Shown here: positions 27,828 to 36,446 of the stretch, in pieces | Numbering within the stretch: the stretch's first letter is position 1 | How the letters are laid out: each line of letters starts with the position of its first letter | DNA from: Methylobacillus sp. MM3 | GTDB lineage: Bacteria; Pseudomonadota; Gammaproteobacteria; Burkholderiales; Methylophilaceae | Length of the DNA: 64,000 nucleotides | Direction: 5' to 3' | Assembly: GCF_001645185.1 (NCBI RefSeq) | Contig: NZ_LXTQ01000001.1 | Location: 760,520-824,519 of the forward strand | Notes under the pieces: generated by a model | What the model was told of the DNA's origin: nothing | What the model saw: the letters and a program-made list of their open reading frames with translations, nothing else | Databases searched by the model: none | Made by a program: the position numbers and the translations under genes

Positions 27828-29966
27828 ATGAAAACTTTTGCCGATATACGAACCCGCGTACTCGTGCTGGCCATCTTGCCAGCGCTGATCATCGCCGTGC
27901 TGCTGACGGCGCACTCCACCCGACAAAGCCTGTCCGAACTGGACAGCGGCCTGCATGAGCGCGGGCGCATCATCGCGCTGCAATTGGCAGCCGCTTCCGA
28001 ATATGGCGTGGTGTCGGGCAATACCGCCATCCTGCAAAACCTGGTGCAACACACGATGACGCAGGAAAACGACATTCAGGCCGTGCTGGTGACGGACAAC
28101 CAGGGCCGCACCATGGCGGTAAGCGGAAAACCCATCCTGCAGGAAGTTATCGCTGCAGAAAGCAAGACAGACCGGCCAAGCGAATGGAATACCGACGGGC
28201 AAATCATGTTCAGCGCGCCGGTCATCCGCAGCATGGTTGAAATCGACGATTACCAGAGTTTCTCCGGTGACGATACAAGCCGGGCAAGCAAGTTGGCAGG
28301 GCATGTATTCGTGGTGCTGGCGACCGCGGACCTCGCAAACCTCAAGGAAAACATGATCGGCCAGAATTTGCTGATCGGCCTGCTCGGGCTGGCGATCAGC
28401 GGCATCATCGGCTGGCGCATGGGGCGCGGTATCGCCAGGTCCATTCATGCAATGGCCGACGCGGTGGGGAAAGTTGCGGAAGGCCATCTCGACACCCGCG
28501 TACAGCAAGCCTCCTCGGGCGAACTGGGCGCGCTGGAACGGGGATTCAACGAGATGTCCACACGGCTGCAACTGGCGCACGGCACAATGCAGGAACGCAT
28601 CGACGAAGCTACGCAGCAACTCAGCTACCAGGCGCGCCACGACGTGCTGACCGGGCTGATCAACCGCCGCGAGATCGAGGCACGGCTGGAACGCGCGCTG
28701 GCGAATGCGCGCGAGCTTGGCACGCAGCATGTGTTCTGCTACATGGATCTTGACCAGTTCAAGATCGTCAACGACACCTGCGGACACCATGCCGGCGATA
28801 CCCTGCTGCGACAGCTGAGCCTGATCCTGCGTCAGCGCATCCGCGAAGAAGACACGCTGGCGCGTCTCGGCGGCGACGAATTCGGCCTGCTGCTGCAAAA
28901 CTGCTCCATCCATGATGCGCGCCAGATGGCGCAGGAACTGCTGGATATCGTGGGCGAGTTCCGCTTTGTGCATGAAGACAAGATTTTCGGCGTAGGCGTC
29001 AGCATCGGAATGATTGCCATCACGGCCCAGACGGCGTCCGTCGAGAACCTGCTGAGCGCCTCCGACAGCGCCTGCTTCGCCGCCAAGGACAATGGGCGCA
29101 ACCGCATTCATATATTCGAGCCGGAAGACGACGACCTGGCGCGGCGGCACGGCGAAATGCAATGGATCGCCCGCATCACCCAGGCGCTCGAGGAAAACCG
29201 CTTCTGCCTGTACTGCCAGCCCATCCTGCCACTGGGCTCGAACACCGACGAGAACCGCTATTTCGAAATACTGCTGCGCAAGCTCGGGCCGGAAGGCAAG
29301 ATCATTCCGCCCATGGCATTCATTCCGGCGGCAGAGCGCTTTCACATGATGCCGGCCATCGACCGCTGGGTGATCCGCAACGCCCTGGCCGTCTACCGCG
29401 AGATGCTGAACAAGCGCGGCAGCGAAATACAGTGCGTGTTCACCATCAACCTGTCCGGCGTTTCGCTGGGCGACCCGGAACTGCTCGGCTACATCATGGA
29501 CCAGATGATCCTGCACGGCGTACCGCCGACCGGCATCTGCTTCGAGATCACCGAAACCGCGGCCATCGTCAACCTCGCCCATACCATAGAACTGATCAAG
29601 ACGCTGAAGGGTGTAGGCTGCGGATTCCTGCTGGACGACTTCGGCAGCGGCATGTCGTCTTTCGCTTATCTCAAGAACCTGCAAGTGGACTTCATCAAGA
29701 TCGACGGCGCTTTCGTGCGCGATATCGCCACCAACCCCATCGACCTGGCGATGGTGCAATCCATCCACGGCATCGCCAAGGCCATGCAGATCAAGACCAT
29801 CGCGGAGTTCGTGGAAAGCGCCCAGGCGGTGGAAATACTTGAGACGATGGGGGTACACTACGGACAGGGCTTCCATCTCGGAAAGCCCGTACCGATCGAG
29901 CAGGCCATCATGAGCCTGGATCGGCAACCCTTGAAAACCGAGTCCCAGAATGGGCTCCAGGACTAA
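27828..29966 (+). CDS. Membrane sensor CHASE8-like-HAMP-GGDEF-EAL protein
   Basis: A 712-residue c-di-GMP enzyme. An N-terminal membrane helix (about 10-28) and a second one (about 183-203) flank a periplasmic domain with the CHASE8-like pattern ERGRIIALQLAAASEYGVVSGN. A HAMP linker follows (about 205-255). GGDEF is intact near 348-352 with inhibitory site REED five residues before it. The EAL motif reads EIL near 479; NLSGVSL, FEITET, LDDFGSG, KIDGAF, AEFVES and GQGFHLGKP keep the residues needed for phosphodiesterase action. Gene order suggests control by the binding protein encoded just before it, like NspS-MbaA in Vibrio; that is inference. Confidence 0.92.
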   Translation: MKTFADIRTRVLVLAILPALIIAVLLTAHSTRQSLSELDSGLHERGRIIALQLAAASEYGVVSGNTAILQNLVQHTMTQENDIQAVLVTDNQGRTMAVSGKPILQEVIAAESKTDRPSEWNTDGQIMFSAPVIRSMVEIDDYQSFSGDDTSRASKLAGHVFVVLATADLANLKENMIGQNLLIGLLGLAISGIIGWRMGRGIARSIHAMADAVGKVAEGHLDTRVQQASSGELGALERGFNEMSTRLQLAHGTMQERIDEATQQLSYQARHDVLTGLINRREIEARLERALANARELGTQHVFCYMDLDQFKIVNDTCGHHAGDTLLRQLSLILRQRIREEDTLARLGGDEFGLLLQNCSIHDARQMAQELLDIVGEFRFVHEDKIFGVGVSIGMIAITAQTASVENLLSASDSACFAAKDNGRNRIHIFEPEDDDLARRHGEMQWIARITQALEENRFCLYCQPILPLGSNTDENRYFEILLRKLGPEGKIIPPMAFIPAAERFHMMPAIDRWVIRNALAVYREMLNKRGSEIQCVFTINLSGVSLGDPELLGYIMDQMILHGVPPTGICFEITETAAIVNLAHTIELIKTLKGVGCGFLLDDFGSGMSSFAYLKNLQVDFIKIDGAFVRDIATNPIDLAMVQSIHGIAKAMQIKTIAEFVESAQAVEILETMGVHYGQGFHLGKPVPIEQAIMSLDRQPLKTESQNGLQD

Positions 29967-29971
29967 TCACC

Positions 29972-30607
29972 GTGCGTACAGTATTGATTGCAAATCCCAA
30001 GGGCGGGAGCGGCAAAACCACGCTTGCCACCAACCTGGCCGGTTATTTCGCCACGCGCGGCCGCCGTGTCGTGCTCGCCGACCTCGACCGCCAGCAATCC
30101 TCGCTCGGCTGGTTGCAGCGCCGTCCATACAAGTTGCCGCTGATCCAGGGGGTTGACGGACGCAAGCACAGGGAGCCCGATCCCGGCGCGGAATGGACCA
30201 TTCTCGATTCACCTGCTGCCTTGCACGGCGACAAGCTCGCTGAAGCGATCAAACTGGCGGATTGGGTGCTCGTGCCCATGCAGCCCTCGGCATTCGATAT
30301 CGGCGCCACTCGCGAATTTCTGGACGCGCTGCGCGAGGAAAAGGCCGTACGCAAGGAGCGCGTCGCGGTCGGCCTCGTCGGCATGCGCGTGGATGCGCGC
30401 ACCCACTCGGCCGCGACACTGAATCAATTCTTGAGCACGAGCGGTTTCGCCGTACCCACCAGCCTGCGCGACGCCCAGGTATACGCACTGGCAGCGGAGC
30501 AAGGCGCGAGCCTGTTCGACATCCGCCCGTCGCTGGTCGCACGCGACTTGCAGCAATGGGCGCCGCTACTCCACTGGCTGACCTCCACGGGCAAACATGC
30601 CCAATGA
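29972..30607 (+). CDS. Orphan ParA/MinD-family ATPase
   Basis: A 211-residue deviant-Walker ATPase, GTG start. Walker A is NPKGGSGKTT near 8-17, Walker A' is ADLDRQQSS and Walker B is WTILDSPA. ParA-family ATPases move cargo over the nucleoid by patterned ATP binding. No ParB, parS-like repeat or replication gene is nearby, so plasmid or chromosome partition is unlikely. The last 11 bases overlap the CYTH-CHAD gene, which points to a shared function. It begins 5 bases after the GGDEF-EAL stop. Confidence 0.87.
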   Translation: MRTVLIANPKGGSGKTTLATNLAGYFATRGRRVVLADLDRQQSSLGWLQRRPYKLPLIQGVDGRKHREPDPGAEWTILDSPAALHGDKLAEAIKLADWVLVPMQPSAFDIGATREFLDALREEKAVRKERVAVGLVGMRVDARTHSAATLNQFLSTSGFAVPTSLRDAQVYALAAEQGASLFDIRPSLVARDLQQWAPLLHWLTSTGKHAQ

Positions 30608-32099
30608 AGTAGAACTCAAGCTGCGCATTCGCGCCGCCGATGTCTCGCGTCTGCGCCATCATCCGGCGGTGCGGCAGGCACTCACAGGCAAACCCATCAC
30701 GCGCCGCCTCACCAGCATCTATTACGACACCCCCGCGCTGGCCCTGCTGGACACCGACCTGAGCCTGCGCGTGCGGCGCATGTCCGGCGGCTGGTTCCAG
30801 GCGGTGAAAGGCGCCGGGCATTCGCTGGCCGGACTGCACCAGCGCATGGAATGGGAGGACATCATCGCCCACGGCGAACCGGACTTCAGCAAGATCACCG
30901 ACCCGGCGCTGACCCAGGTTTTCGACGACCCCGACCTGCGCGCCGCGCTGCGGCCCATCTTCACCACCGACGTGCGGCGCACCGAATGGCAACTTGCGCC
31001 CGCCGAAGGCAGCCAGATCGAGATGGCGCTCGATCTCGGCGATCTCATCGTCGATGACAAGCGTGAGCCGATCTGCGAAGTCGAGCTGGAACTGAAGGCC
31101 GGCGAGCCCGTTCGCCTGTTCGAATTCGCGCTGACGCTGCTGGACGATATTCCTCTGTGGATCGAAAACGTCAGCAAGGCGCAGCGCGGCTATGCCCACT
31201 ACCGGCCGCAACCGGCCCAGGCCAGGCGTGCGCGTGATGTAAGCCTGTATCGCAAGATGACAGTGGTCGAGGCCTGCCGGACCATTCTGTGGGAGTGCCT
31301 CGCGCATTTGCAGGGCAACCACGACGTGGTGGTATTTGGCAATGATGCGGAAGGCGTGCATCAGATGCGCGTCGCCTTGCGGCGCATGCGCTCGGCGATG
31401 GCGATCTTCGCCGAACACATGCCCCCTGCCGACGACCTCCGGGCGGAATTGAAATGGCTGGCAGCGACGCTGGGCGAAGCCCGCGATCTCGATGTCTTCC
31501 TGCAGGCAACCCTGCCGCCGATACGCCAGCAACTGGCACACCCCGGCCTGGAGAAGCTGGAGAAAAATGCGTGCCGGGCACAGCAGGGCGCGCACGAGGC
31601 CGTATCCGCCGCGCTCGATTCGCAGCGCTACCAGCGCCTGCTGCTGCGACTGGGCATCTGGATGGAACAGGCGCCGGCCGGCAAACACGCAACGACGCTG
31701 GACGCTTTCGCACGCGCTACCCTGCAAAAACGCCATCGCCGGCTGCGCAAGCACGGCAAGCGCTGGCACGAAATGTCGGGAGAAGAGCGCCACGCCGCCC
31801 GCATTGCCGCGAAAAAACTGCGATACGCCGCCGAATTCTTCGCGAGCCTGTATCCGACAGAGCAAACCCGGCCCTACCTGCGCCGCCTTGCGCGCATGCT
31901 TGACACCTTGGGCGAGCTCAACGACATGGCTGTCACGGACCGCCTGATCGCCCGATTGATGGGTAGCCGTCCGGGAAAGGCACTGGGCGAAGTGCCGCTG
32001 ATCGTCAAGGGCTGGAATGCGTTGAGCACCCAACGCCAGCTAAAAAAACTGAAAGCAGACTGGAACCGCCTCTCCGACACCCGTCCGTTCTGGGAATGA
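30597..32099 (+). CDS. CYTH-CHAD domain protein
   Basis: A 500-residue protein. The CYTH domain (about 1-205) has the ExExK signature at Glu4, Glu6 and Lys8 (MPNEVELKLRI), used to bind metal and tri- or polyphosphate; many members hydrolyse triphosphate. The CHAD domain (about 215-495) is helical and rich in His, Arg and Lys (VHQMRVALRRMRSAM; AARIAAKKLRYAAEF); CHAD domains bind polyphosphate granules in other proteobacteria. It overlaps the ParA-type gene by 11 bases. No ppk or ppx gene is in the window. Confidence 0.93.
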   Translation: MPNEVELKLRIRAADVSRLRHHPAVRQALTGKPITRRLTSIYYDTPALALLDTDLSLRVRRMSGGWFQAVKGAGHSLAGLHQRMEWEDIIAHGEPDFSKITDPALTQVFDDPDLRAALRPIFTTDVRRTEWQLAPAEGSQIEMALDLGDLIVDDKREPICEVELELKAGEPVRLFEFALTLLDDIPLWIENVSKAQRGYAHYRPQPAQARRARDVSLYRKMTVVEACRTILWECLAHLQGNHDVVVFGNDAEGVHQMRVALRRMRSAMAIFAEHMPPADDLRAELKWLAATLGEARDLDVFLQATLPPIRQQLAHPGLEKLEKNACRAQQGAHEAVSAALDSQRYQRLLLRLGIWMEQAPAGKHATTLDAFARATLQKRHRRLRKHGKRWHEMSGEERHAARIAAKKLRYAAEFFASLYPTEQTRPYLRRLARMLDTLGELNDMAVTDRLIARLMGSRPGKALGEVPLIVKGWNALSTQRQLKKLKADWNRLSDTRPFWE

Positions 32100-32164
32100 C
32101 GGACTGCGAATCCGAATCTTTTGTTATGATCCTGCCATTATTCAACTGTTGTTAAGGGAATATC

Positions 32165-32548
32165 ATGAATCTGGAAAAAGTCGCCTTCGGCTTCTTCATC
32201 GTATTGGCGATGACGCTCAACTTCGGTTTTTTCATTGGAGACATGGGCAATCCCGAGTTTCATCATTCCTATGAGCTTTATGCAGCCATCGTGGTCAACC
32301 TGATCGCGACCGTACTGAAATTCGGTGACCGGACCCAGATCGGCGCCATCCATCTTTCCACCAGCCTGGTCGCCGATATCCAGTTGATTGCCGCCGCCGT
32401 CATCTGGGCCATATTCGGTGCCATGGGAGACACCCCGATCGCAACCAGCACCATGGTCAGCATCGTGTCGCTGTCGGGCGGCGCATTCCTGGCCAACGTC
32501 ACCTCCGTGATCCTGCTGATCATCGAAACCATCATGTTGCGGCGCTAA
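32165..32548 (+). CDS. DUF6394-type small membrane protein
   Basis: A 127-residue protein with four hydrophobic segments (about 5-25, 37-55, 70-92 and 98-124). The start follows AAGGGA. Sequence such as LYAAIVVNLIATVLKFGDRTQIGA fits a family I recall as DUF6394. It lies 17 bases before a potassium-channel gene with the same orientation. A channel partner or accessory subunit is possible but not shown. Confidence 0.7.
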   Translation: MNLEKVAFGFFIVLAMTLNFGFFIGDMGNPEFHHSYELYAAIVVNLIATVLKFGDRTQIGAIHLSTSLVADIQLIAAAVIWAIFGAMGDTPIATSTMVSIVSLSGGAFLANVTSVILLIIETIMLRR

Positions 32549-32565
32549 ACGCGCGGCGGGTTGTT

Positions 32566-34257
32566 GTGAACAGCATTTTCTTCCTGATCCTGCGGCGCAT
32601 GCGCGCGCCGCTGATTACGCTGATCGTCAGCTACGGCATCGCCGTGTTCGGCTTTACGCTGATGCCCGGCCTGGACGCCCAGGGCCAGCCGTGGCAGATG
32701 AGCATCTTCGAAGCCTTCTATGTCATTAGCTACACCGCCACCACCATCGGTTTCGGCGAAATTCCCTACCCGTTCAGCCAGGCGCAACGGCTGTGGATGA
32801 CGTTTTCGATCTATCTGACAGTCATTTCCTGGTTCTATGCCATCGGCAAGATCATCGCGCTGGCGCAGGATCCGGCATTGCGCCAGGCCATCACCCTGGC
32901 GCGCTTCGGCCGCACGGTAAGCAGCCTGTACGAGCCTTACTACATCGTCTGCGGCTACGGCGAAACCGGCAGCCTGCTGGTCGGCGCGCTGGACCAGAAA
33001 GGCATGCGGGTCGTTACCCTGGATATTGATCAGGAACGCATCAACGAACTGGAGCTACAGGACTATCAATCGCCGGTGCCGGGACTGTGCGCCGACGCCA
33101 AGCTGCCCGAAACGCTGCTGCAGGCAGGCATCCATCATCCGCATTGCCGCGGGATCGCGGCGCTCACCAATGACGACCATGTCAATCTCGCGGTGGCAGT
33201 GGCAGTCAAACTCATTAACCCGGAGCTGCCGGTGCTGTGTCGTGCCGAGCATATTGAAACGGCAGCCAACATGGCCTCGTTCGGCACCGATCACATCATC
33301 AACCCTTACGAACTGTTCGGCGAACACCTCGCCATGGAAATCCATTCGCTGGGCACCTACCTGCTGCACGAATGGCTGACCGGCGTGCCCGGTACCTCGC
33401 TGCCCTCTCCCGTGCCGCCGCCGGTCGGCCATTGGGTCGTGTGCGGCTACGGCCGTTTCGGCAAGGCCGTGGTCAGGAACCTGGAACAGGAAGGGGCCAG
33501 CATCCAGATCATCGAAGCCCAGCCCGAACTCACCGGCTGCGAAAACTTCATTCGCGGCAGCGGCACCGAGGCACATACCTTGATCGAAGCCGGAGTCGAA
33601 CGGGCCGTCGGCATCGTCGCCGGCACTGACAACGACACCAATAACCTGTCGATCGCCATGACCGCGCTCGAGCTCAGGCCTGATCTCTTCGTGGTCATCC
33701 GCAAGAACCGGCGCTTCAACAGCGTTCTGTTCCGAAAATTCAACGCCGACATCACCATGCAGCTGAGCGACATCATCGCGCACGAATGCCTGGCCCACCT
33801 GATTACGCCGATGCTGGCACAATTCCTTCATCTCGCTCGTAGTCAGAGCAACGCCTGGGCCAACCAGCTCATCAGCCGACTGGTGGCCGTGGTCGGGGAA
33901 AACGTGCCGGAAACATGGGGTGCCTATATCAACATGGAGCGCTCGCCCGCAGTCATGTGTCTCCTTGAAGAAGGGAAACCCGTGACCCTGGAGCTGTTGA
34001 CGAAAGACCCCTATAACCGCGAGCAACCCCTCTTTCTGGTGCCGCTGCTGCTGATCCGCGGCAATCAAAGCATGCTGCTGCCGGAACTGGAGACGCCTCT
34101 CCTTGCCGGCGACCGCATCCTGTTCTGCGGTACGCAAACGGCGAAGGCTGCCCATCCGCTGCTGGTACTGAACCAGAAAGTCCTGAGGTATGTACAGGAA
34201 GGCGTGGAAATTCCAGACAGCATTGTTTGGCGCTGGCTGGCCGAGCGGCAGCGATAG
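32566..34257 (+). CDS. Two-TM potassium channel with two RCK/TrkA-N domains
   Basis: A 563-residue protein, GTG start. Two membrane helices (about 12-32 and 75-97) flank a pore loop with the filter TTIGFGE (about residues 60-66), which fits K+ selectivity. Two Rossmann-type RCK domains follow: IVCGYGETGSLL near 126 and VVCGYGRFGKAV near 292. A TrkA-C-like tail is at 450-560. Two covalently linked RCK domains resemble the gating-ring layout of some bacterial and BK-type channels. The partner gene just upstream is a small membrane protein. Confidence 0.9.
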   Translation: MNSIFFLILRRMRAPLITLIVSYGIAVFGFTLMPGLDAQGQPWQMSIFEAFYVISYTATTIGFGEIPYPFSQAQRLWMTFSIYLTVISWFYAIGKIIALAQDPALRQAITLARFGRTVSSLYEPYYIVCGYGETGSLLVGALDQKGMRVVTLDIDQERINELELQDYQSPVPGLCADAKLPETLLQAGIHHPHCRGIAALTNDDHVNLAVAVAVKLINPELPVLCRAEHIETAANMASFGTDHIINPYELFGEHLAMEIHSLGTYLLHEWLTGVPGTSLPSPVPPPVGHWVVCGYGRFGKAVVRNLEQEGASIQIIEAQPELTGCENFIRGSGTEAHTLIEAGVERAVGIVAGTDNDTNNLSIAMTALELRPDLFVVIRKNRRFNSVLFRKFNADITMQLSDIIAHECLAHLITPMLAQFLHLARSQSNAWANQLISRLVAVVGENVPETWGAYINMERSPAVMCLLEEGKPVTLELLTKDPYNREQPLFLVPLLLIRGNQSMLLPELETPLLAGDRILFCGTQTAKAAHPLLVLNQKVLRYVQEGVEIPDSIVWRWLAERQR

Positions 34258-34262
34258 CTGCC
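34247..34262. other. Hairpin spanning the stop codon of the K+ channel gene
   Basis: GGCAGC (34247-34252) pairs with GCTGCC (34257-34262) around GATA; the TAG stop lies across the loop and stem. No T-tract follows. This is the second stop-codon hairpin in the window, after the one at 9842-9861. Confidence 0.35.
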
Positions 34263-34302
34263 AGCCTTCGAATCGTGCCCGTGCCTGCATACTAGGAATT
34301 CC

Positions 34303-35520
34303 ATGCTCACTCCGCTTTTGCGCAACCCTGCCTTTCTGAAGCTGCTCGCCTTTCGTGTCCAGATCGTGCTGTCCTACCAGATGGTCGCGGTCGTGGTCGG
34401 CTGGCATATCTACGAACTCACGCGCGATCCGCTGGCGCTGGGGCTGATCGGGCTGGCAGAAGTCATCCCCTATTTCTGCTGTGCCCTGTTCGCAGGCTAT
34501 GCGATCGACCATCACTCGCGCCGCATGTTCGGCGTGATGGCTTGCGTCATGCTCTTCCTGAATACACTGGTGTTGCTTGCCGTGTCTGCCGGCCTGATTT
34601 CGGGCGATCCCACGCTGTGGATTTACGGTTCCATTGTCCTCACCGGCATTGCGCGCGCCTTCATCGGCCCTTCCTACAATTCGCTATTCGCGATCATACT
34701 TCCGCGCCGGCAATATGCGCGCGCTGCCGGCATCGGCAGTTCCATTTTCCAGCTCGGATTGATCATCGGACCGGCGCTCGGCGGCATACTGGTCGGCTGG
34801 GCGGGCAAAACCACGGCATATGCCGTCGCCACGTTGCTGGCTTTGAGCGCCGCAGCCATGCTGCTTTCCCTGCGCGTCAAGGAGCCGGCGCCCGCCAAAA
34901 GCGCACCGGTATTCAAGAGCATCGCCGAAGGGCTGCGTTTTGTCGCCAAAAACCAGGTGATGCTTGCGGCCCAGACGCTGGACATGTTCGCCGTCCTCTT
35001 CGGCGGCGCGGTCGCCATGCTGCCGGCATTCATACATGAAATATTCCATTACGGGCCGGAAGGCCTGGGCATTTTGCGCGCAGCGCCGGCAATCGGCGCC
35101 GTGGCTACCGGCCTTTATCTCGCCCGCCATCCCATCGACAAGCACGCCGGGCGCTGGCTGCTCGGCGCCGTGGCCGGCTTCGGCCTGTGCATCATCGCCT
35201 TCGCGCTTTCCAAGAGCTTCTGGCTGGCCGGTATCATGCTCCTGCTTTCCGGCGCCTGCGACGGGGTGAGCGTGGTTTTGCGCAGCGCCATCATGCAATT
35301 GATGACACCCGATGCCATGCGTGGACGCGTCGCCGCCATCAACGGCATCTTCATCGGCTCCTCCAACGAACTCGGCGCGTTCGAGTCCGGCATCGCAGCA
35401 CGGTTCCTGGGCCTCGTGCCGTCAGTGGTGTTCGGTGGCATGATGACCCTGGGGGTTGTCGGCGCAATGGCAAAACTGGCTCCGAAGCTACGGCGGCTGG
35501 AGTTGCGGGATTTGCATTGA
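34303..35520 (+). CDS. Major facilitator superfamily transporter
   Basis: A 405-residue polytopic membrane protein with about 12 helices. The conserved loop-2 motif is seen as GYAIDHHSRRMFGVMAC (about 65-82), and the long central loop is at about 185-210. The sequence resembles the MFS_3/EntS-like drug or siderophore exporter group. The substrate is unknown. It is 45 bases after the K+ channel gene and may belong to that transcript. Confidence 0.88.
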   Translation: MLTPLLRNPAFLKLLAFRVQIVLSYQMVAVVVGWHIYELTRDPLALGLIGLAEVIPYFCCALFAGYAIDHHSRRMFGVMACVMLFLNTLVLLAVSAGLISGDPTLWIYGSIVLTGIARAFIGPSYNSLFAIILPRRQYARAAGIGSSIFQLGLIIGPALGGILVGWAGKTTAYAVATLLALSAAAMLLSLRVKEPAPAKSAPVFKSIAEGLRFVAKNQVMLAAQTLDMFAVLFGGAVAMLPAFIHEIFHYGPEGLGILRAAPAIGAVATGLYLARHPIDKHAGRWLLGAVAGFGLCIIAFALSKSFWLAGIMLLLSGACDGVSVVLRSAIMQLMTPDAMRGRVAAINGIFIGSSNELGAFESGIAARFLGLVPSVVFGGMMTLGVVGAMAKLAPKLRRLELRDLH

Positions 35521-35558
35521 AGGACTTTGTACGTCCGTTCATCCGTATCAAAAAAAAA

Positions 35559-35577
35559 CCGCCGGAAATTCCGGCGG
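35559..35577 (-). terminator. Terminator of the minus-strand glycine-zipper gene
   Basis: A 7-bp GC stem, CCGCCGG with CCGGCGG, followed on the minus strand by eight T residues. It lies 56 bases downstream of the glycine-zipper gene. On the plus strand no T-run follows, so it serves mainly the minus-strand gene. Confidence 0.8.
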
Positions 35578-35632
35578 CTTGAAGGGCCGATATCGCTTCT
35601 GGCGAAAATCAGCCGACTCGTCCTGAGTTCGG

Positions 35633-36223
35633 TTAATCGCGACCGCGGCGCTTGTCCCAACCGCGATGCCAGCCGTTATCCCGGTAGCCGGGCTCCATGT
35701 AGCTGACGCGCTCGTCGTAGTCGGGAGCAACGGCAACCCTGACGCGGATATTCCTGCCCGGGTCGTTGGGCATCACCGTGGTGTAATCGCGACCGTCATA
35801 GCGGTAAGTCACCAGATAGTTACGCGTCACGGTTTGCCAATCGTCCACGGTTACACAACGCTCGACCGGGCGGGTGGCATAGCTGCGGCGGTCGCTGTTG
35901 TCGATGCGGTCGCCGACGATGGCGCCTGTTGCGGCACCTACGGCGGCACCGGCAACGCGGCCGCTGCCCTTGCCGATCTGGCTGCCGAGCAGGCCGCCGG
36001 CGATACCGCCGATGATGGCGCCGCCGATGTCGCGGCTGCCGGAATTGGAATAGGACTCACGCGTGTACTCGGTACGGCATTCCTCGCGCGGCACATTGAC
36101 GCGTTCGACTTGCGGCTCAACGGAAATCACGCGTGCGCTATCGTAATAGACATCATCCGCTGCTGCGGGCAGCGATATCGCGCTCATTATCAGTATCGAA
36201 GCAGCAGTCTTGTTGATCTTCAC
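35633..36223 (-). CDS. Exported glycine-zipper 2TM protein
   Basis: The GTG at 36223, eight bases after AGGAG, gives 196 residues with a signal peptide (about 1-22, ending PAAA). A glycine zipper with GGAIIGGIAGGLLGSQIG and GAAVGAATGAIVG repeats (about 60-105) predicts membrane insertion, as in Rick_17kDa/SlyB-like proteins. The C-terminus is Tyr/Arg/Asp-rich. Such proteins are linked to envelope stress. A related gene lies at 63254-63835. Confidence 0.82.
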   Translation of the reverse strand: MKINKTAASILIMSAISLPAAADDVYYDSARVISVEPQVERVNVPREECRTEYTRESYSNSGSRDIGGAIIGGIAGGLLGSQIGKGSGRVAGAAVGAATGAIVGDRIDNSDRRSYATRPVERCVTVDDWQTVTRNYLVTYRYDGRDYTTVMPNDPGRNIRVRVAVAPDYDERVSYMEPGYRDNGWHRGWDKRRGRD

Positions 36224-36302
36224 GTTTGATACTCCTTCTGGTTGATCGATGGCCACCAAATTGCAGCGGTTGAGCTAACAACGCGGCGCTTTTCCATTCG
36301 GT

Positions 36303-36320
36303 TGACCGACCAGACGGTCA
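36303..36320. promoter_or_regulatory. Perfect palindrome, possible TetR-type operator
   Basis: TGACCG-ACCAGA-CGGTCA is an inverted repeat with 6-bp arms. It lies 80 bases upstream of the divergent glycine-zipper start and 127 bases upstream of the pentapeptide-protein ATG. TetR-family regulators often bind sites of this shape (ACCGaccagaCGGT). No tetR gene is next to it. Confidence 0.4.
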
Positions 36321-36446
36321 GCCCATGTCAAATTCTGTAAATAGCTGATCGAATGAATTTTTCAAAAGGTAACGGGACTAAGGGATTACAGGCGGATAAC
36401 CAGCTTGCGCGCAAGCGTATTCCATTCCAATAACAGGAGAAAAATC

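Noticed and set aside
27741..29927. 728-codon minus-strand frame opposite the GGDEF-EAL gene
   Set aside because: Antisense to a gene with all conserved motifs; no domain in the antisense product.
29972..30607. Plasmid or integrated element partition locus (ParA)
   Set aside because: No ParB, parS or replication gene, and flanking genes are chromosomal.
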